Assembly: GCA_030538255.1 (NCBI GenBank)
Contig: JAUNUI010000014.1
Coordinates: 19,903 to 83,902 of the forward strand
DNA length: 64,000 nt
Reading direction: 5' to 3'
Origin: Pelistega sp.
GTDB taxonomy: Bacteria; Pseudomonadota; Gammaproteobacteria; Burkholderiales; Burkholderiaceae_B
The first letter of the stretch is position 1, and each line of letters opens with the position of its first letter. A model generated the notes under the pieces. That model searched no databases and was not told the origin of the DNA. It saw only the letters and a list, made by a program, of their open reading frames with translations. A program made the translations under genes and the position numbers. Below are positions 48,207 through 57,386 of this stretch, piece by piece.

Positions 48207-48977
48207 ATGACCTACCAAACACCCGCCCATGCGCTTGAAGATTGGTTTATGACCCCGCTGGGTCAGACTATCTTGCAATGGGAGCGTGAAAAAAACGAGT
48301 CCATCGTGAGTAATGCCTTCGGCTATCACGCGGTCCAGATTGGTATGCCATCCGTCAATTTTCTGCGCAGCAATCGTATGCGCACTAAGACAATTTTAAC
48401 GGAACAAACCCCTGATAGCTATGAGGTCAATGATAATTTACAATATCTTCAAGGTAGTGTAGAGAAGATTCCCCTCCCAAGTGACTCAGTTGACCTGGTG
48501 GTTCTGCCGCATACCTTAGAGCTTAACGACAATCCTCACGCTATTTTGCGCGAAATTGACCGCGTATTAGTACACGATGGTCGGCTGGTGATTATGGGTT
48601 TTAATCCTCGTAGTCTCTGGGGCTTATGCAATTTATGCGGTCTACATACGGTCACTCCAATTAAAAATCCGCAGCAAGTTAGCGTCAGTCGCGTGAAAGA
48701 TTGGCTACAATTACTGTCTTTCGAGATTGATCGTGGGCATTTCGGTGCGTATATCCCGCCATGTCGTACCGCTAAGTGGCTAAAGCGCTGGGATTTTATG
48801 AACAAGGCGGGCAATCGTTGGTGGCCTGCAGCAGGTGCTGTTTATATTCTTTCCGCGAAGAAATACACGGTGAATATGCGACTTATCGGTCCAGCTTGGC
48901 GTCGTAAAAAGCGCAATGAGCGACAGGCCGCGAGCGTGGCACAGAAACTCACCGAGAAAGCCTCACATAAAGAGTAA
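48207..48977 (+). CDS. YafS-like SAM-dependent methyltransferase
   Basis: A 256-residue type-11 methyltransferase. The SAM loop is poorly conserved, but LPSDSVDLVVLPHTLELNDNPHAILREIDRVLVHDGRLVIMGFNP is split across the standard motifs II and III. It lies between gloB (divergent) and rnhA, the place of yafS in enterobacteria. ATG 48207 with AAGGA is preferred to GTG 48168. The substrate is unknown. Confidence 0.8.
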   Translation: MTYQTPAHALEDWFMTPLGQTILQWEREKNESIVSNAFGYHAVQIGMPSVNFLRSNRMRTKTILTEQTPDSYEVNDNLQYLQGSVEKIPLPSDSVDLVVLPHTLELNDNPHAILREIDRVLVHDGRLVIMGFNPRSLWGLCNLCGLHTVTPIKNPQQVSVSRVKDWLQLLSFEIDRGHFGAYIPPCRTAKWLKRWDFMNKAGNRWWPAAGAVYILSAKKYTVNMRLIGPAWRRKKRNERQAASVAQKLTEKASHKE

Positions 48978-49149
48978 TCGTTAAAAAGCGAGTGCGACTA
49001 CTGTCAAGGCATGTGCCCTCAAGTTAATTAGACAGACTTGCTCGTATAAGCTGTGAAAAAGCGAGCGCTGCTCATGATACGCACGAACACAGTAATAATG
49101 GCATAACTTATGCCACCAATCATAAGTCGCCAAATAGAAAAGGTAAATA

Positions 49150-49617
49150 ATGAGTCAAACTGATAAAACCAAACAAGTCGTCGAGATCTGGACGGATGGC
49201 GCCTGCAAAGGCAATCCTGGTGTTGGTGGCTGGGGCGTATTAATGCGCTATGGTAAAAACAAGAAAGAATTGTTTGGCGGTGAACTCGAAACCACCAATA
49301 ACCGTATGGAAATGATGGCGGTCATCCAAGCCTTACAATCGTTAAAGCGCCCCATGCCGATACGCTTGCATGTAGACTCACAATATGTCAAGAAAGGCCT
49401 TACCGAATGGATGAGTGGATGGATTGCACGTGGTTGGAAAACCGCCGATAAAAAACCCGTCAAGAATCAAGACCTCTGGGAGCAACTCAATCTACTAACG
49501 GCACAACATCAAATTCAATGGATTTGGGTTAAGGGGCACGCTGGCGACCCTGGCAATGAGCGCGCCGATGAATTAGCCAATAAGGGGGTTGAGCAAGTTA
49601 TTGGCAACCTAATTTAG
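49150..49617 (+). CDS. rnhA: Ribonuclease HI
   Basis: A 155-residue enzyme that degrades RNA in RNA-DNA hybrids. All four catalytic acids are visible: Asp in [11 protein letters not shown], Glu in NNRMEMMA, Asp in HVDSQYV and Asp in NERADELA. The length equals E. coli RNase HI. The 3' end overlaps a convergent lipoprotein gene by 20 bp. dnaQ, the usual neighbour, is not here. Confidence 0.97.
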   Translation: MSQTDKTKQVVEIWTDGACKGNPGVGGWGVLMRYGKNKKELFGGELETTNNRMEMMAVIQALQSLKRPMPIRLHVDSQYVKKGLTEWMSGWIARGWKTADKKPVKNQDLWEQLNLLTAQHQIQWIWVKGHAGDPGNERADELANKGVEQVIGNLI

Positions 49618-49822
49618 CAGCGCGCGCGCGTTCATTATCTGCCGCACGGTCACGTTGATAACGACTTAAGAAGTTATCCCCACCCATCTGCTCTACGCCA
49701 GGGGCCTGAACAATCTTACCACTCATACGTGAGCACTCTGCAACGTTCGTATCATCGACGGGGCCATTTGCACAAGCAGTGATGATAAGGGCTAAAGGTA
49801 ATGTGGCTAAAATTTTATTCAT
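49598..49822 (-). CDS. Small lipoprotein, hypothetical
   Basis: A 74-residue protein with a lipoprotein signal (LALIITAC, Cys17) and a short polar tail with two further cysteines. No family recognised. Convergent with rnhA, overlapping its end by 20 bp. Confidence 0.65.
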   Translation of the reverse strand: MNKILATLPLALIITACANGPVDDTNVAECSRMSGKIVQAPGVEQMGGDNFLSRYQRDRAADNERARAAKLGCQ

Positions 49823-49891
49823 ATTTAAATAGATTCAAATAATTAAATTAAGTTGAGGTACATGTGTAGATGCGCCCTTGTGTCTTATGTA

Positions 49892-49924
49892 CACCTAATA
49901 AGCTAGGGTATAGCTTATTAGGTG
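49892..49924. repeat. Perfect 14-bp hairpin
   Basis: CACCTAATAAGCTA and TAGCTTATTAGGTG are perfect complements around GGGTA. No T run follows on either strand. It lies between two small lipoprotein genes on the minus strand and may end the first transcript or be a protein-binding dyad. Confidence 0.7.
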
Positions 49925-49993
49925 GCGTCGCTTAGCTAAAAAGAAATATTAAGCGCTGCATTAAGTTCAGCTGCTAATCGTAGGCGCACACTC

Positions 49994-50272
49994 TTAACCA
50001 AAGGTACACATCTTGCGTGCACTCTCTTCACGGATCTGTTGTAAGCGCTGCTTGGCAGCTTGTAACGCTTGCGCTTCATTGGCCTCATCAACACCGGTAA
50101 ATAATTTATCGCCATGTTGAATGCGGTTAATCTGCATCTCCAGACGTGTCACTTCTTTCATAATTTGGCGGCAAGTCATCGCCTCAAGTTCTTCATTCGA
50201 CAATGTACTGACAACAGGCTCGGTGGCACATGCTGATAACAATAAGACTAGAGGTAACACTAACTTTTTCAT
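49994..50272 (-). CDS. Small lipoprotein with coiled-coil tail
   Basis: A 92-residue protein with lipobox LLSAC (Cys15) and a helical, probably coiled-coil mature part (EELEAMTCRQIMKEVTRLEM…AKQRLQQIREES) with two cysteines. No family recognised. It resembles the previous lipoprotein in size only. Confidence 0.7.
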   Translation of the reverse strand: MKKLVLPLVLLLSACATEPVVSTLSNEELEAMTCRQIMKEVTRLEMQINRIQHGDKLFTGVDEANEAQALQAAKQRLQQIREESARKMCTFG

Positions 50273-50364
50273 AAATACTCACCGTAAATTTATCTCAGAT
50301 ATCTGTTTATTGTACCTGTTTTTGCGCGCAACACGCATCGAGAGACATAAGCACGCTTGTACTG

Positions 50365-50472
50365 CTCTGCCTAATTGCGCGATTAAGACCCATTGCGCTA
50401 CTCTGCCTAATTGCGCGATTAAGACTCATGGGGCTGCTTTGACTAATTACACGATTAAGACCCATTGCACTA
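50365..50472. repeat. Three tandem copies of a 36-bp unit
   Basis: Units at 50365-50400, 50401-50436 and 50437-50472 share CTCTGCCTAATTGCGCGATT-like sequence, and a partial fourth unit follows. The copies are contiguous, so this is a minisatellite, not a CRISPR array. It lies between the HugZ-like gene's 3' end and the lipoprotein promoter. Confidence 0.9.
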
Positions 50473-50502
50473 CTCTGCCTATTCGCCCCTCTCCTACAAG
50501 AC

Positions 50503-51006
50503 TCAGCGATATTCCTCAATATTCTTATCCGTGAGTTGCACCGCCTCGGCTAAGGCTCCTGGCTCGAACACATAGGCTTGCCCAAAACCCGTGACTAGCG
50601 TGCCCTTCTGTGGTTTTAAGGCAAACATCACAAAATCATTCAAGCTCATCAGTACCTCGACCGTACTGCCATGGCGCTCTCGCATGGCTTGCGCAACCTC
50701 ATTAAATTGTTCATGGGTTCGCGCCAAAACATGGGCTTCCACATCATAAATCAGCCGCATACGTGCAAAGATATTACGTGATTTTGACTCATCATCAATC
50801 AGCATCACTTGCCCACGACGATGCTCCAAGAGATGCTTAGTATGTGCGGCCAAGCCAGAAACAAAGATATAAAACACCCCCTCACTCTCAACGAATGGCG
50901 CATAACTAATATGCGGTTCATGGTTTGAGGCTTGTGTGGCGAGCATCAAGGATTGCGACTCTTGCTGTAGACGAGCAATATGCGGCAATGATTCTGTAGA
51001 GGCCAT
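50503..51006 (-). CDS. HugZ/HutZ-like haem utilisation protein
   Basis: A 167-residue split-barrel (pyridoxamine-phosphate-oxidase-like) protein: LMLATQASNHEPHISYAPF, FVSGLAAHTKHLLEH, MLIDDESKSRNIFARMRL. These motifs place it with the HugZ family, which binds and may degrade haem. No iron gene is next to it. Confidence 0.85.
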   Translation of the reverse strand: MASTESLPHIARLQQESQSLMLATQASNHEPHISYAPFVESEGVFYIFVSGLAAHTKHLLEHRRGQVMLIDDESKSRNIFARMRLIYDVEAHVLARTHEQFNEVAQAMRERHGSTVEVLMSLNDFVMFALKPQKGTLVTGFGQAYVFEPGALAEAVQLTDKNIEEYR

Positions 51007-51125
51007 TACGTATTCTCCTTAAAATTGAGGTAATTCTCTTGAGGTACTTTTTCACACTTGCCATGCTAGAATCAAGAGTATTTACAAAGCGTTTCGAACG
51101 TTTAGATTAATCACAGGTGAACACC

Positions 51126-51476
51126 ATGAGTAACATTACCATCTACCATAACCCAAAATGCGGCACTTCGCGCAATACTTTAGAACTCATTCGTGAAGCG
51201 GGCCATGAGCCAACGATTATTGAATACCTAAAGACCCCACCAAGTCGTGCCGTACTTGAAGGCCTATTGCAACAAGCCGGGATTCAGCCTAGCGATCTGG
51301 TGCGTAGCAAAGAAGCTTTATATGATGAACTCGGCCTCGGCGCTGAGGGCGTGACTGAAGAGCAAATTCTGAATGCGATTGAAGCCCACCCGACTCTCAT
51401 GAATCGCCCTGTGGTGGTCACTGAAAAAGGCACTCGCCTATGTCGCCCTAAAGAAGTGGTCTTAGAGATTTTGTAG
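51126..51476 (+). CDS. arsC: ArsC-family arsenate reductase (glutaredoxin type)
   Basis: A 116-residue thioredoxin-fold protein with the redox Cys in HNPKCGTSRNT and the ArsC LKTPPSR and NRPVVVTEKGTRLCRP segments. It reduces arsenate using glutathione and glutaredoxin; the YfgD branch may have another role. There is no arsenite pump or ArsR beside it. ATG 51126 is preferred to GTG 51117 because GGTG sits at suitable spacing. Confidence 0.9.
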   Translation: MSNITIYHNPKCGTSRNTLELIREAGHEPTIIEYLKTPPSRAVLEGLLQQAGIQPSDLVRSKEALYDELGLGAEGVTEEQILNAIEAHPTLMNRPVVVTEKGTRLCRPKEVVLEIL

Positions 51477-51582
51477 TGAATATATTCATCTGCACGTTAA
51501 GGCATAGCTTAGGATTGTGCTCATTCTTTGTGTAGCATTGCCCCTTATTCACGCCAATCTCATCTAAAAATACAGTTTACAT

Positions 51583-54500
51583 ATGCAACAGCTTGGACTT
51601 TATGAAACCTTAATAACAAAACTGATCGCATCAAACCTAGATGAAAGAAGGTTTTATATTGGGCAACGCAGCTTAGACAAAACTGAAGCAGCTACTTTCC
51701 TAAGCCGATTTCTTGCCTCCATACTTGAGTACGCGGTTAATGCCATACCAGGTGGTGATGATCAACTACAGAACCAGATAAAACTGGCGAATGATTTATT
51801 ATTTTGGCTCAAAGACCGCATCAAAGATGAGCTATTAGTCGAGGATAATTTACTGGATACCCAGGGCAAAATCCTGACTGCCTTATATGATAAAAACAAC
51901 CCTATTGCCAGTGACCTGCCAAGTTTTGTAGCAGAGTCTTACCCCCAAACTGGTTTATCACAGAGTGAGCTTTTTAGTGGTAGTCACGCCGAACTCGCCT
52001 TGGAGTCTGAGCTAAAGCGTGAAATTTTATGCTCAAACAAAATCTGTCTATTAGTTTCATTTATCAAGTGGAGCGGCATCCGTATGTTGATGCCGGCCCT
52101 GCAACGCTTCACGCAACAGGGTGGTCAACTTAGAATTATTACCACGACCTATATGGGGGCAACGGATGCCAAAGCTATCGACGCATTAGCGCAACTCGCT
52201 AATACTGAAATTAAGGTCAGTTTTAATACAAACACCGAAAGATTACATGCTAAAAGTTATTTATTTTTACGCGATACGGGATTTCACACAGGCTATATAG
52301 GTTCTTCAAATTTATCGAGATCTGCCTTAACCAGTGGCTTGGAGTGGAACTTAAAACTCACGACTCAAGAAATCCCTCATGTACTCGATAAAGCTTTGCA
52401 TACGTTTGAAACCTATTGGCAATCCAAAGACTTTGTTTTATACCGCAATGATGCTGATGCCAAAACATATCTTCGAGCTGCCCTAAAGCAAGAGAAAGGC
52501 TCGCTCACGCAGAATGAAGAACTAAGTTTTTTTACGATTAAACCATTTGAACATCAGCAAGAAATTCTGGATCAATTGGAAGTTGAGCGCATTATACATA
52601 GACGGTATCGCAACTTAATTGTCGCGGCAACCGGTACAGGTAAGACACTGATTTCCGCATTTGATTTCGCCAGATTCTATCAAGACAGACCCGATGCAAA
52701 ATTCCTCTTCATTGCGCATAGAGAAGAAATTTTACTGCAGTCTCGCTCAGCATTTCGTCAAGTGTTACGCAATAGAAACTTCGGCGAGTTATGGGTCGGA
52801 CAATATGAACCAGAGCATTTTGACCAGTTATTTGTTTCTATACAAACATTAAACAGGCGCATGCCTGAACTACGGCTAGATCCGAATTACTACGACTATA
52901 TTGTGATTGACGAAGTACATCATATTGCCGCAAATAGCTATCGTTCAGTGATTGATTACTTCATTCCTAAAATACTATTAGGCCTAACAGCAACGCCAGA
53001 GCGCCATGACGGCACGGACATTCTGCGCGATTTTAACGACACCATTGCCGCCGAACTTCGACTCACGGAAGCCATTAATCGGCGCTACCTATGCCCTTTT
53101 CAATACTTTGTTATTGATGATGATACTGACTTAAGAAATATCAGTTGGAGCAATGGTCGCTATGAGATTTCAGCACTGACCGGTCTGTATACGTATAACA
53201 ATACGCGCACCACTAAAATCATTCAATCGACGGCAGAAATTATCACTGATATTCATTCGATGCGAGCTTTAGCTTACTGTGTCAGTCAAGAGCATGCGGA
53301 ATATATGAGCCAGCAGTTTTTGCTAAAAGGCATTAAAAGTGATGTACTGACGAGTCAAAATAGTCACGAACGTGCGCATAAGCAGCAGGCCATTCGGACT
53401 GGAGAAATTAATGTTTTATGTGTCGTGGATATTTTCAATGAGGGTATTGATATTCCGGAAATTGATACGCTCTTATTTCTCAGACCAACAGAGAGCTTAA
53501 CGGTTTTCTTACAGCAACTCGGTCGTGGTTTACGACTATCAGATACGAAAGAGTGTTGTACGATCTTAGACTTTGTTGGCAATGCCCGAGTTGAGTACGA
53601 TTTTGCGCAGAAATTCAGAGCCCTAATAGGACCGAGTAATCGCAGCATTGATGATGAAATAAAACAAGACTTTCCTAAGCTTCCATTAGGCTGTCAAATC
53701 GAGCTTAGCAAGGTCAGCAAAGATATTATTTTAAATAATATCCGTAAAGCCACGGTGACCAAGAGAAACCTGATCAATCTTATTCAAAGATTCACCCAAA
53801 ACAGCTCTGAAGCACTCAATTTATCGAGTTTTTTGCGTATATTCACCCAAGTAAAGCTGGAAGATATTTATAGGCATGGTGGATGGTCTTCATTATTAAT
53901 GACCGCTCGACCTCATACACTTAATGACTCAGCGAATGAAACCAATCTCTCAAAATGGTCTCGCGGTTTGAGAAATAGACTGCTTCGTTGTGATGCTCTA
54001 AATTACTTACTCTTTATACAGGAATTAAGTGCGGCAAACTTTCGCTTACAAGATCATATGAATACTCAGCTGGCGCTTATGTGCCATTATGATCTGTGGG
54101 GGCAAACAGGTGAAGAACTTGGATTTACAAGCCTCGCAGAAAGTTTAAAAGCGCTTGATGAGCCCTTATTTAAAGCAGAGATCGATGCGCTCATTCCACT
54201 TTTAATCAACCGTATTCAACACCCTCAGAAACCTATGCCGATGTTGGATGCAAACCCGCTACTGCTGCATGCGCGTTATGCGCGAGAGCAGATTTTATCG
54301 GCGTTTGGCGCCCACACCTTCAACTATCGCGCCCCTGGAAGAGAAGGTGTCTTCGCTATTCCAGAGCAAAATGCTGAATTGCTTTTTGTGACCTTAAATA
54401 AAAATACCGAACAATTCTCACCGAGCACGATGTATCACGATTACGCCATCAGCGAAGAGCTCTTTCATTGGCAATCTCAAAACAGTGCACGCCCTGATAC

Positions 54501-54729
54501 CGGCAGAGGTTTAAGCTATATTCAACAAGCACAAAATGGCAAAAGAATTTTCCTGTTCGTGCGTGAACAAACTGAAGATGCTCAACGCAACACGCTTGGC
54601 TTTGTCAATTTTGGGGAAGTCTATTATGTGAGCCACTCAGGCAGCAAACCGATGAATATTACTTGGCGGCTACGAGATCCTATGCCCGCTTTTATGTGGC
54701 AAGACGCGGCAAAACTCGCTGTTGCCTAA
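51583..54729 (+). CDS. PLD-nuclease/DEAD-box helicase with DUF3427
   Basis: A 1048-residue fusion. An HKD-family nuclease domain occupies about residues 110-290, with LHAKSYLF (221-228) and IGSSNLS (239-245). A superfamily 2 helicase follows with AATGTGKT (348-355), DEVH (443-446), LTATPERHD and QLGRGLRL. The C-terminal 350 residues match the DUF3427 layout, ending in a FVREQ…FGEVYYVSHSG region. Proteins of this type occur in defence-rich regions, but no role is established. No methylase is beside it. Confidence 0.88.
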   Translation: MQQLGLYETLITKLIASNLDERRFYIGQRSLDKTEAATFLSRFLASILEYAVNAIPGGDDQLQNQIKLANDLLFWLKDRIKDELLVEDNLLDTQGKILTALYDKNNPIASDLPSFVAESYPQTGLSQSELFSGSHAELALESELKREILCSNKICLLVSFIKWSGIRMLMPALQRFTQQGGQLRIITTTYMGATDAKAIDALAQLANTEIKVSFNTNTERLHAKSYLFLRDTGFHTGYIGSSNLSRSALTSGLEWNLKLTTQEIPHVLDKALHTFETYWQSKDFVLYRNDADAKTYLRAALKQEKGSLTQNEELSFFTIKPFEHQQEILDQLEVERIIHRRYRNLIVAATGTGKTLISAFDFARFYQDRPDAKFLFIAHREEILLQSRSAFRQVLRNRNFGELWVGQYEPEHFDQLFVSIQTLNRRMPELRLDPNYYDYIVIDEVHHIAANSYRSVIDYFIPKILLGLTATPERHDGTDILRDFNDTIAAELRLTEAINRRYLCPFQYFVIDDDTDLRNISWSNGRYEISALTGLYTYNNTRTTKIIQSTAEIITDIHSMRALAYCVSQEHAEYMSQQFLLKGIKSDVLTSQNSHERAHKQQAIRTGEINVLCVVDIFNEGIDIPEIDTLLFLRPTESLTVFLQQLGRGLRLSDTKECCTILDFVGNARVEYDFAQKFRALIGPSNRSIDDEIKQDFPKLPLGCQIELSKVSKDIILNNIRKATVTKRNLINLIQRFTQNSSEALNLSSFLRIFTQVKLEDIYRHGGWSSLLMTARPHTLNDSANETNLSKWSRGLRNRLLRCDALNYLLFIQELSAANFRLQDHMNTQLALMCHYDLWGQTGEELGFTSLAESLKALDEPLFKAEIDALIPLLINRIQHPQKPMPMLDANPLLLHARYAREQILSAFGAHTFNYRAPGREGVFAIPEQNAELLFVTLNKNTEQFSPSTMYHDYAISEELFHWQSQNSARPDTGRGLSYIQQAQNGKRIFLFVREQTEDAQRNTLGFVNFGEVYYVSHSGSKPMNITWRLRDPMPAFMWQDAAKLAVA

Positions 54730-54882
54730 GCTGCGCACCAGCAATTTAAGAAAAGGCAAATTTCTGATTTATAAGCGCTTTTAGACAAAATAATTCACCT
54801 GCAAGCTTGCCAAAAGCCACATTTTTGCCTGCATCGTGTTAAGGTACTCTCTCAGTTGAAAATGACATAGCAAGGGGATGCC

Positions 54883-55236
54883 GTGAGTAAAGTTTACGAT
54901 AGCGATGAGAACCATGATGATAGCCGCGTAGCGCTTGAAGAATTAGTGAAGACAATCCTAAAGTGGCATAAAACCACCATGGATGAGACGCGTGATATTC
55001 TCTCAGTGCAAGAAGGCACGGAAATCAATGTTCACATCGAGCGCCCTATTCAGGCGCAAGAGCAGCCAGCGCCATTGGTTCTAACAGGCGACCTATTACG
55101 CGCCTTCAAGATGGGTATCGTGATGAGTATGGCCAAGTTTGAGGACTTACCCTTTCAAGTCTCGCTCTCTGAAGGGGAAAGTATTGAAGATTGGGAGACC
55201 GACTTCCCGATGCCACGTAATCACTCAGTGCATTAA
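54883..55236 (+). CDS. Acidic hypothetical protein
   Basis: A 117-residue acidic protein starting at GTG with AAGGGG 6 nt upstream. It has a helical N-terminal half and a short C-terminal tail rich in acidic residues and proline. No family recognised. Monocistronic; a terminator follows 85 bp later. Confidence 0.6.
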   Translation: MSKVYDSDENHDDSRVALEELVKTILKWHKTTMDETRDILSVQEGTEINVHIERPIQAQEQPAPLVLTGDLLRAFKMGIVMSMAKFEDLPFQVSLSEGESIEDWETDFPMPRNHSVH

Positions 55237-55320
55237 GTGACCGCACTACACATTAAGCGTCATGCATGCAGTGCTAAGACTCATATTTATAACAAGAGTC
55301 AAGTGCACATACACTTGATA

Positions 55321-55352
55321 AAAAAAGAGGGCCGAAAAGCCCTCTTTCTTAT
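55321..55352. terminator. Bidirectional terminator
   Basis: AAAGAGGGC pairs with GCCCTCTTT around CGAAAA, with A before and T-rich sequence after. It separates the acidic protein gene from convergent pcaF. Confidence 0.85.
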
Positions 55353-55445
55353 TTCCAGCGACACAAACTACCAGAACAGTGACTACGTCAAGCGAGTCAC
55401 AAGGCATACACGAGATGCCTACGCCCTAAACGCCTGGCACAAGCT

Positions 55446-55496
55446 GAATCGCTTATACTCGCTGGTCACTTATACAAGTTGGTCACTTATACGCGC
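55446..55496 (-). repeat. Three tandem 17-bp copies across the pcaF stop
   Basis: Units 55446-55462, 55463-55479 and 55480-55496 each contain CTTATAC; the second and third share TGGTCACTTATAC. The third holds the pcaF stop (55487-55489). Confidence 0.85.
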
Positions 55497-56689
55497 TCAA
55501 TAATAACCGCTGCACCTTGGCCTACACCAATACACATTGTGCACAGTGCATAGCGACCACCGGTACGGTGTAACTGATACATCGCCGTTGTCACTAAGCG
55601 AGCACCTGATGCACCTAATGGGTGACCTAAAGCAATCGCGCCACCGTTCGGGTTCACATGTTCAGCATCGTCGGCTAAGCCCAAGTCACGGGTTACCGCT
55701 AAGCCTTGAGAAGCGAATGCTTCATTCAACTCAATTAAGTCCATATCGTCAATGGTTAAACCCGCTTTCGCCAACACTTTCTTCACCGCTGGCGCTGGAC
55801 CAAAGCCCATAATGCGAGGCTCTAAACCGGCTGTTGCCATGGCAACGACGCGTGCTTTCGGAGTTAATCCGTATTTCTTCACCGCTGCTTCAGAAGCTAA
55901 TAAAACCGCACATGCACCATCGTTAACACCCGATGCATTACCGGCAGTCACTGAACCGTCAGGACGTACCACACCTTTCAATTTCGCCAATGTCTCTAAT
56001 GTTGTGCTACGTGGGTGCTCATCAGTATCAAATACGATAGGGTCGCCCTTGCGTTGCGGAATCGTGACAGGCACGATCTCTTCTTTAAACACACCCGCAG
56101 CAATCGCTCGTGCGGCACGCTCTTGGCTACGCAAGGCGAAAGCATCTTGGTCGGCACGTGAAATATTGAAGTCAACCGCGACGTTCTCAGCTGTTTCTGG
56201 CATAGAATCAATACCGTATTGGGCTTTCATCTTCGGGTTAACAAAGCGCCAGCCAATCGTGGTATCTTCAATTTTGGCACTACGTGAGAAGGCAGTTTCA
56301 GCCTTACCCATCACGAAAGGGGCACGTGACATGCTTTCCACACCACCCGCAATCACGAGATCAACCTCACCAGACTTAATCGCACGTGATGCCGTACCGA
56401 CCGCATCAAGACTTGAGGCACATAGACGGTTAATGGTCATGCCTGGCACTTCCACAGGAAGACCTGCTAATAAGCCAGCCATACGGGCCACGTTACGGTT
56501 ATCTTCACCCGCTTGGTTCGCACAACCGTAGAAGATATCATCAACTTCTTTCCAGTCCACAGTTGGATTGCGCTCCATCAACGCTTTAATAGGCGCGGCT
56601 GCCAAATCATCCGCACGAACGCTAGATAAAGTGCCACCGTAACGGCCAATTGGGGTGCGAATCGCGTCGCAAATATATGCAATACTCAT
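55487..56689 (-). CDS. pcaF: 3-oxoadipyl-CoA thiolase
   Basis: A 400-residue thiolase that splits 3-oxoadipyl-CoA into succinyl-CoA and acetyl-CoA. The nucleophile Cys is in NRLCASSLDAVG, the His in GHPLGASGAR and the second Cys in CTMCIGVGQG. The start AYICDAIRTPIGRYGG and the pairing with an oxoacid CoA-transferase point to PcaF rather than a generic acetyl-CoA acetyltransferase. It is the last gene of pcaI-pcaJ-pcaF. Confidence 0.92.
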   Translation of the reverse strand: MSIAYICDAIRTPIGRYGGTLSSVRADDLAAAPIKALMERNPTVDWKEVDDIFYGCANQAGEDNRNVARMAGLLAGLPVEVPGMTINRLCASSLDAVGTASRAIKSGEVDLVIAGGVESMSRAPFVMGKAETAFSRSAKIEDTTIGWRFVNPKMKAQYGIDSMPETAENVAVDFNISRADQDAFALRSQERAARAIAAGVFKEEIVPVTIPQRKGDPIVFDTDEHPRSTTLETLAKLKGVVRPDGSVTAGNASGVNDGACAVLLASEAAVKKYGLTPKARVVAMATAGLEPRIMGFGPAPAVKKVLAKAGLTIDDMDLIELNEAFASQGLAVTRDLGLADDAEHVNPNGGAIALGHPLGASGARLVTTAMYQLHRTGGRYALCTMCIGVGQGAAVIIERV

Positions 56690-56735
56690 AGAATCCTTCC
56701 TATCTTCAGTAAAGTTAAAAACTAAATTATTTTAA

Positions 56736-57371
56736 TTAAAAAATTAATTTTGCGCCAGTGACGCTCTGTAGCTCTTCGTCAGAAATATCGACTAATTTCT
56801 CCACAACATGTAAGCCATCTTCTTGTACTTCCAGAACAGCTAAATCCGTATAAATACGGCTAACCACACCCAGCCCAGTTAAGGGCAAGGTGCATTGCTC
56901 TAAAATTTTAGGGGAACCGTCTTTCGCATTATGCTCCATTATCACATAAAGCTTACGGGCGCCGACTGCCAAATCCATCGCGCCACCTACAGCCGGTGGC
57001 TCACCTGGACGGCCTAATGACCAGTTAGCCAGATCACCATTAGCAGCAACTTGCATGCCACCGAGAATGCAGAGGTCTAAATGACCGCCGCGCATAATAA
57101 TAAATGAGTCCACATGGTGAAAGAATGCGCCACCGGTTAATAAGGTTACAGGTTTCTTGCCCGCATTAATCAACTCCAGATCGACCTCATCTTCTTTGGC
57201 AATAGGACCCATACCAAGAATCCCATTCTCGCTATGCAGCAAGATTTCATCTTTCGGATCTAAATAGTTAGCGACCAGCTCTGGCATCCCAATACCAATA
57301 TTGACGTAGCTACCTGGGGTAATGTCTTTGGCTAAGCGTTCAGCCATTTGATTGCGTGTTAAGCGTTGCAT
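56736..57371 (-). CDS. pcaJ: 3-oxoadipate CoA-transferase, subunit B
   Basis: A 211-residue beta subunit. The catalytic glutamate lies in HSENGILGMGP. Transfers CoA from succinyl-CoA to 3-oxoadipate with PcaI. It starts 15 bp after pcaI and ends 46 bp before pcaF. A succinyl-CoA:acetoacetate transferase cannot be excluded by sequence alone. Confidence 0.9.
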   Translation of the reverse strand: MQRLTRNQMAERLAKDITPGSYVNIGIGMPELVANYLDPKDEILLHSENGILGMGPIAKEDEVDLELINAGKKPVTLLTGGAFFHHVDSFIIMRGGHLDLCILGGMQVAANGDLANWSLGRPGEPPAVGGAMDLAVGARKLYVIMEHNAKDGSPKILEQCTLPLTGLGVVSRIYTDLAVLEVQEDGLHVVEKLVDISDEELQSVTGAKLIF

Positions 57372-57386
57372 ATTGACTCCTCTGGC

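Noticed and set aside
50365-50472. Possible CRISPR array
   Set aside because: The 36-bp units are contiguous with no spacers and differ from each other; no cas gene is present.
50121-50534. 137-codon open frame across the 36-bp repeats
   Set aside because: It overlaps a better-supported lipoprotein gene and owes its length to the in-frame repeat.
55237-55503. 88-codon open frame after the acidic protein gene
   Set aside because: It runs through a terminator and into the pcaF 3' repeats and has no ribosome site.
55752-56531. 259-codon open frame on the plus strand
   Set aside because: It lies wholly antisense to pcaF, has no ribosome site and its composition reflects the pcaF codons.
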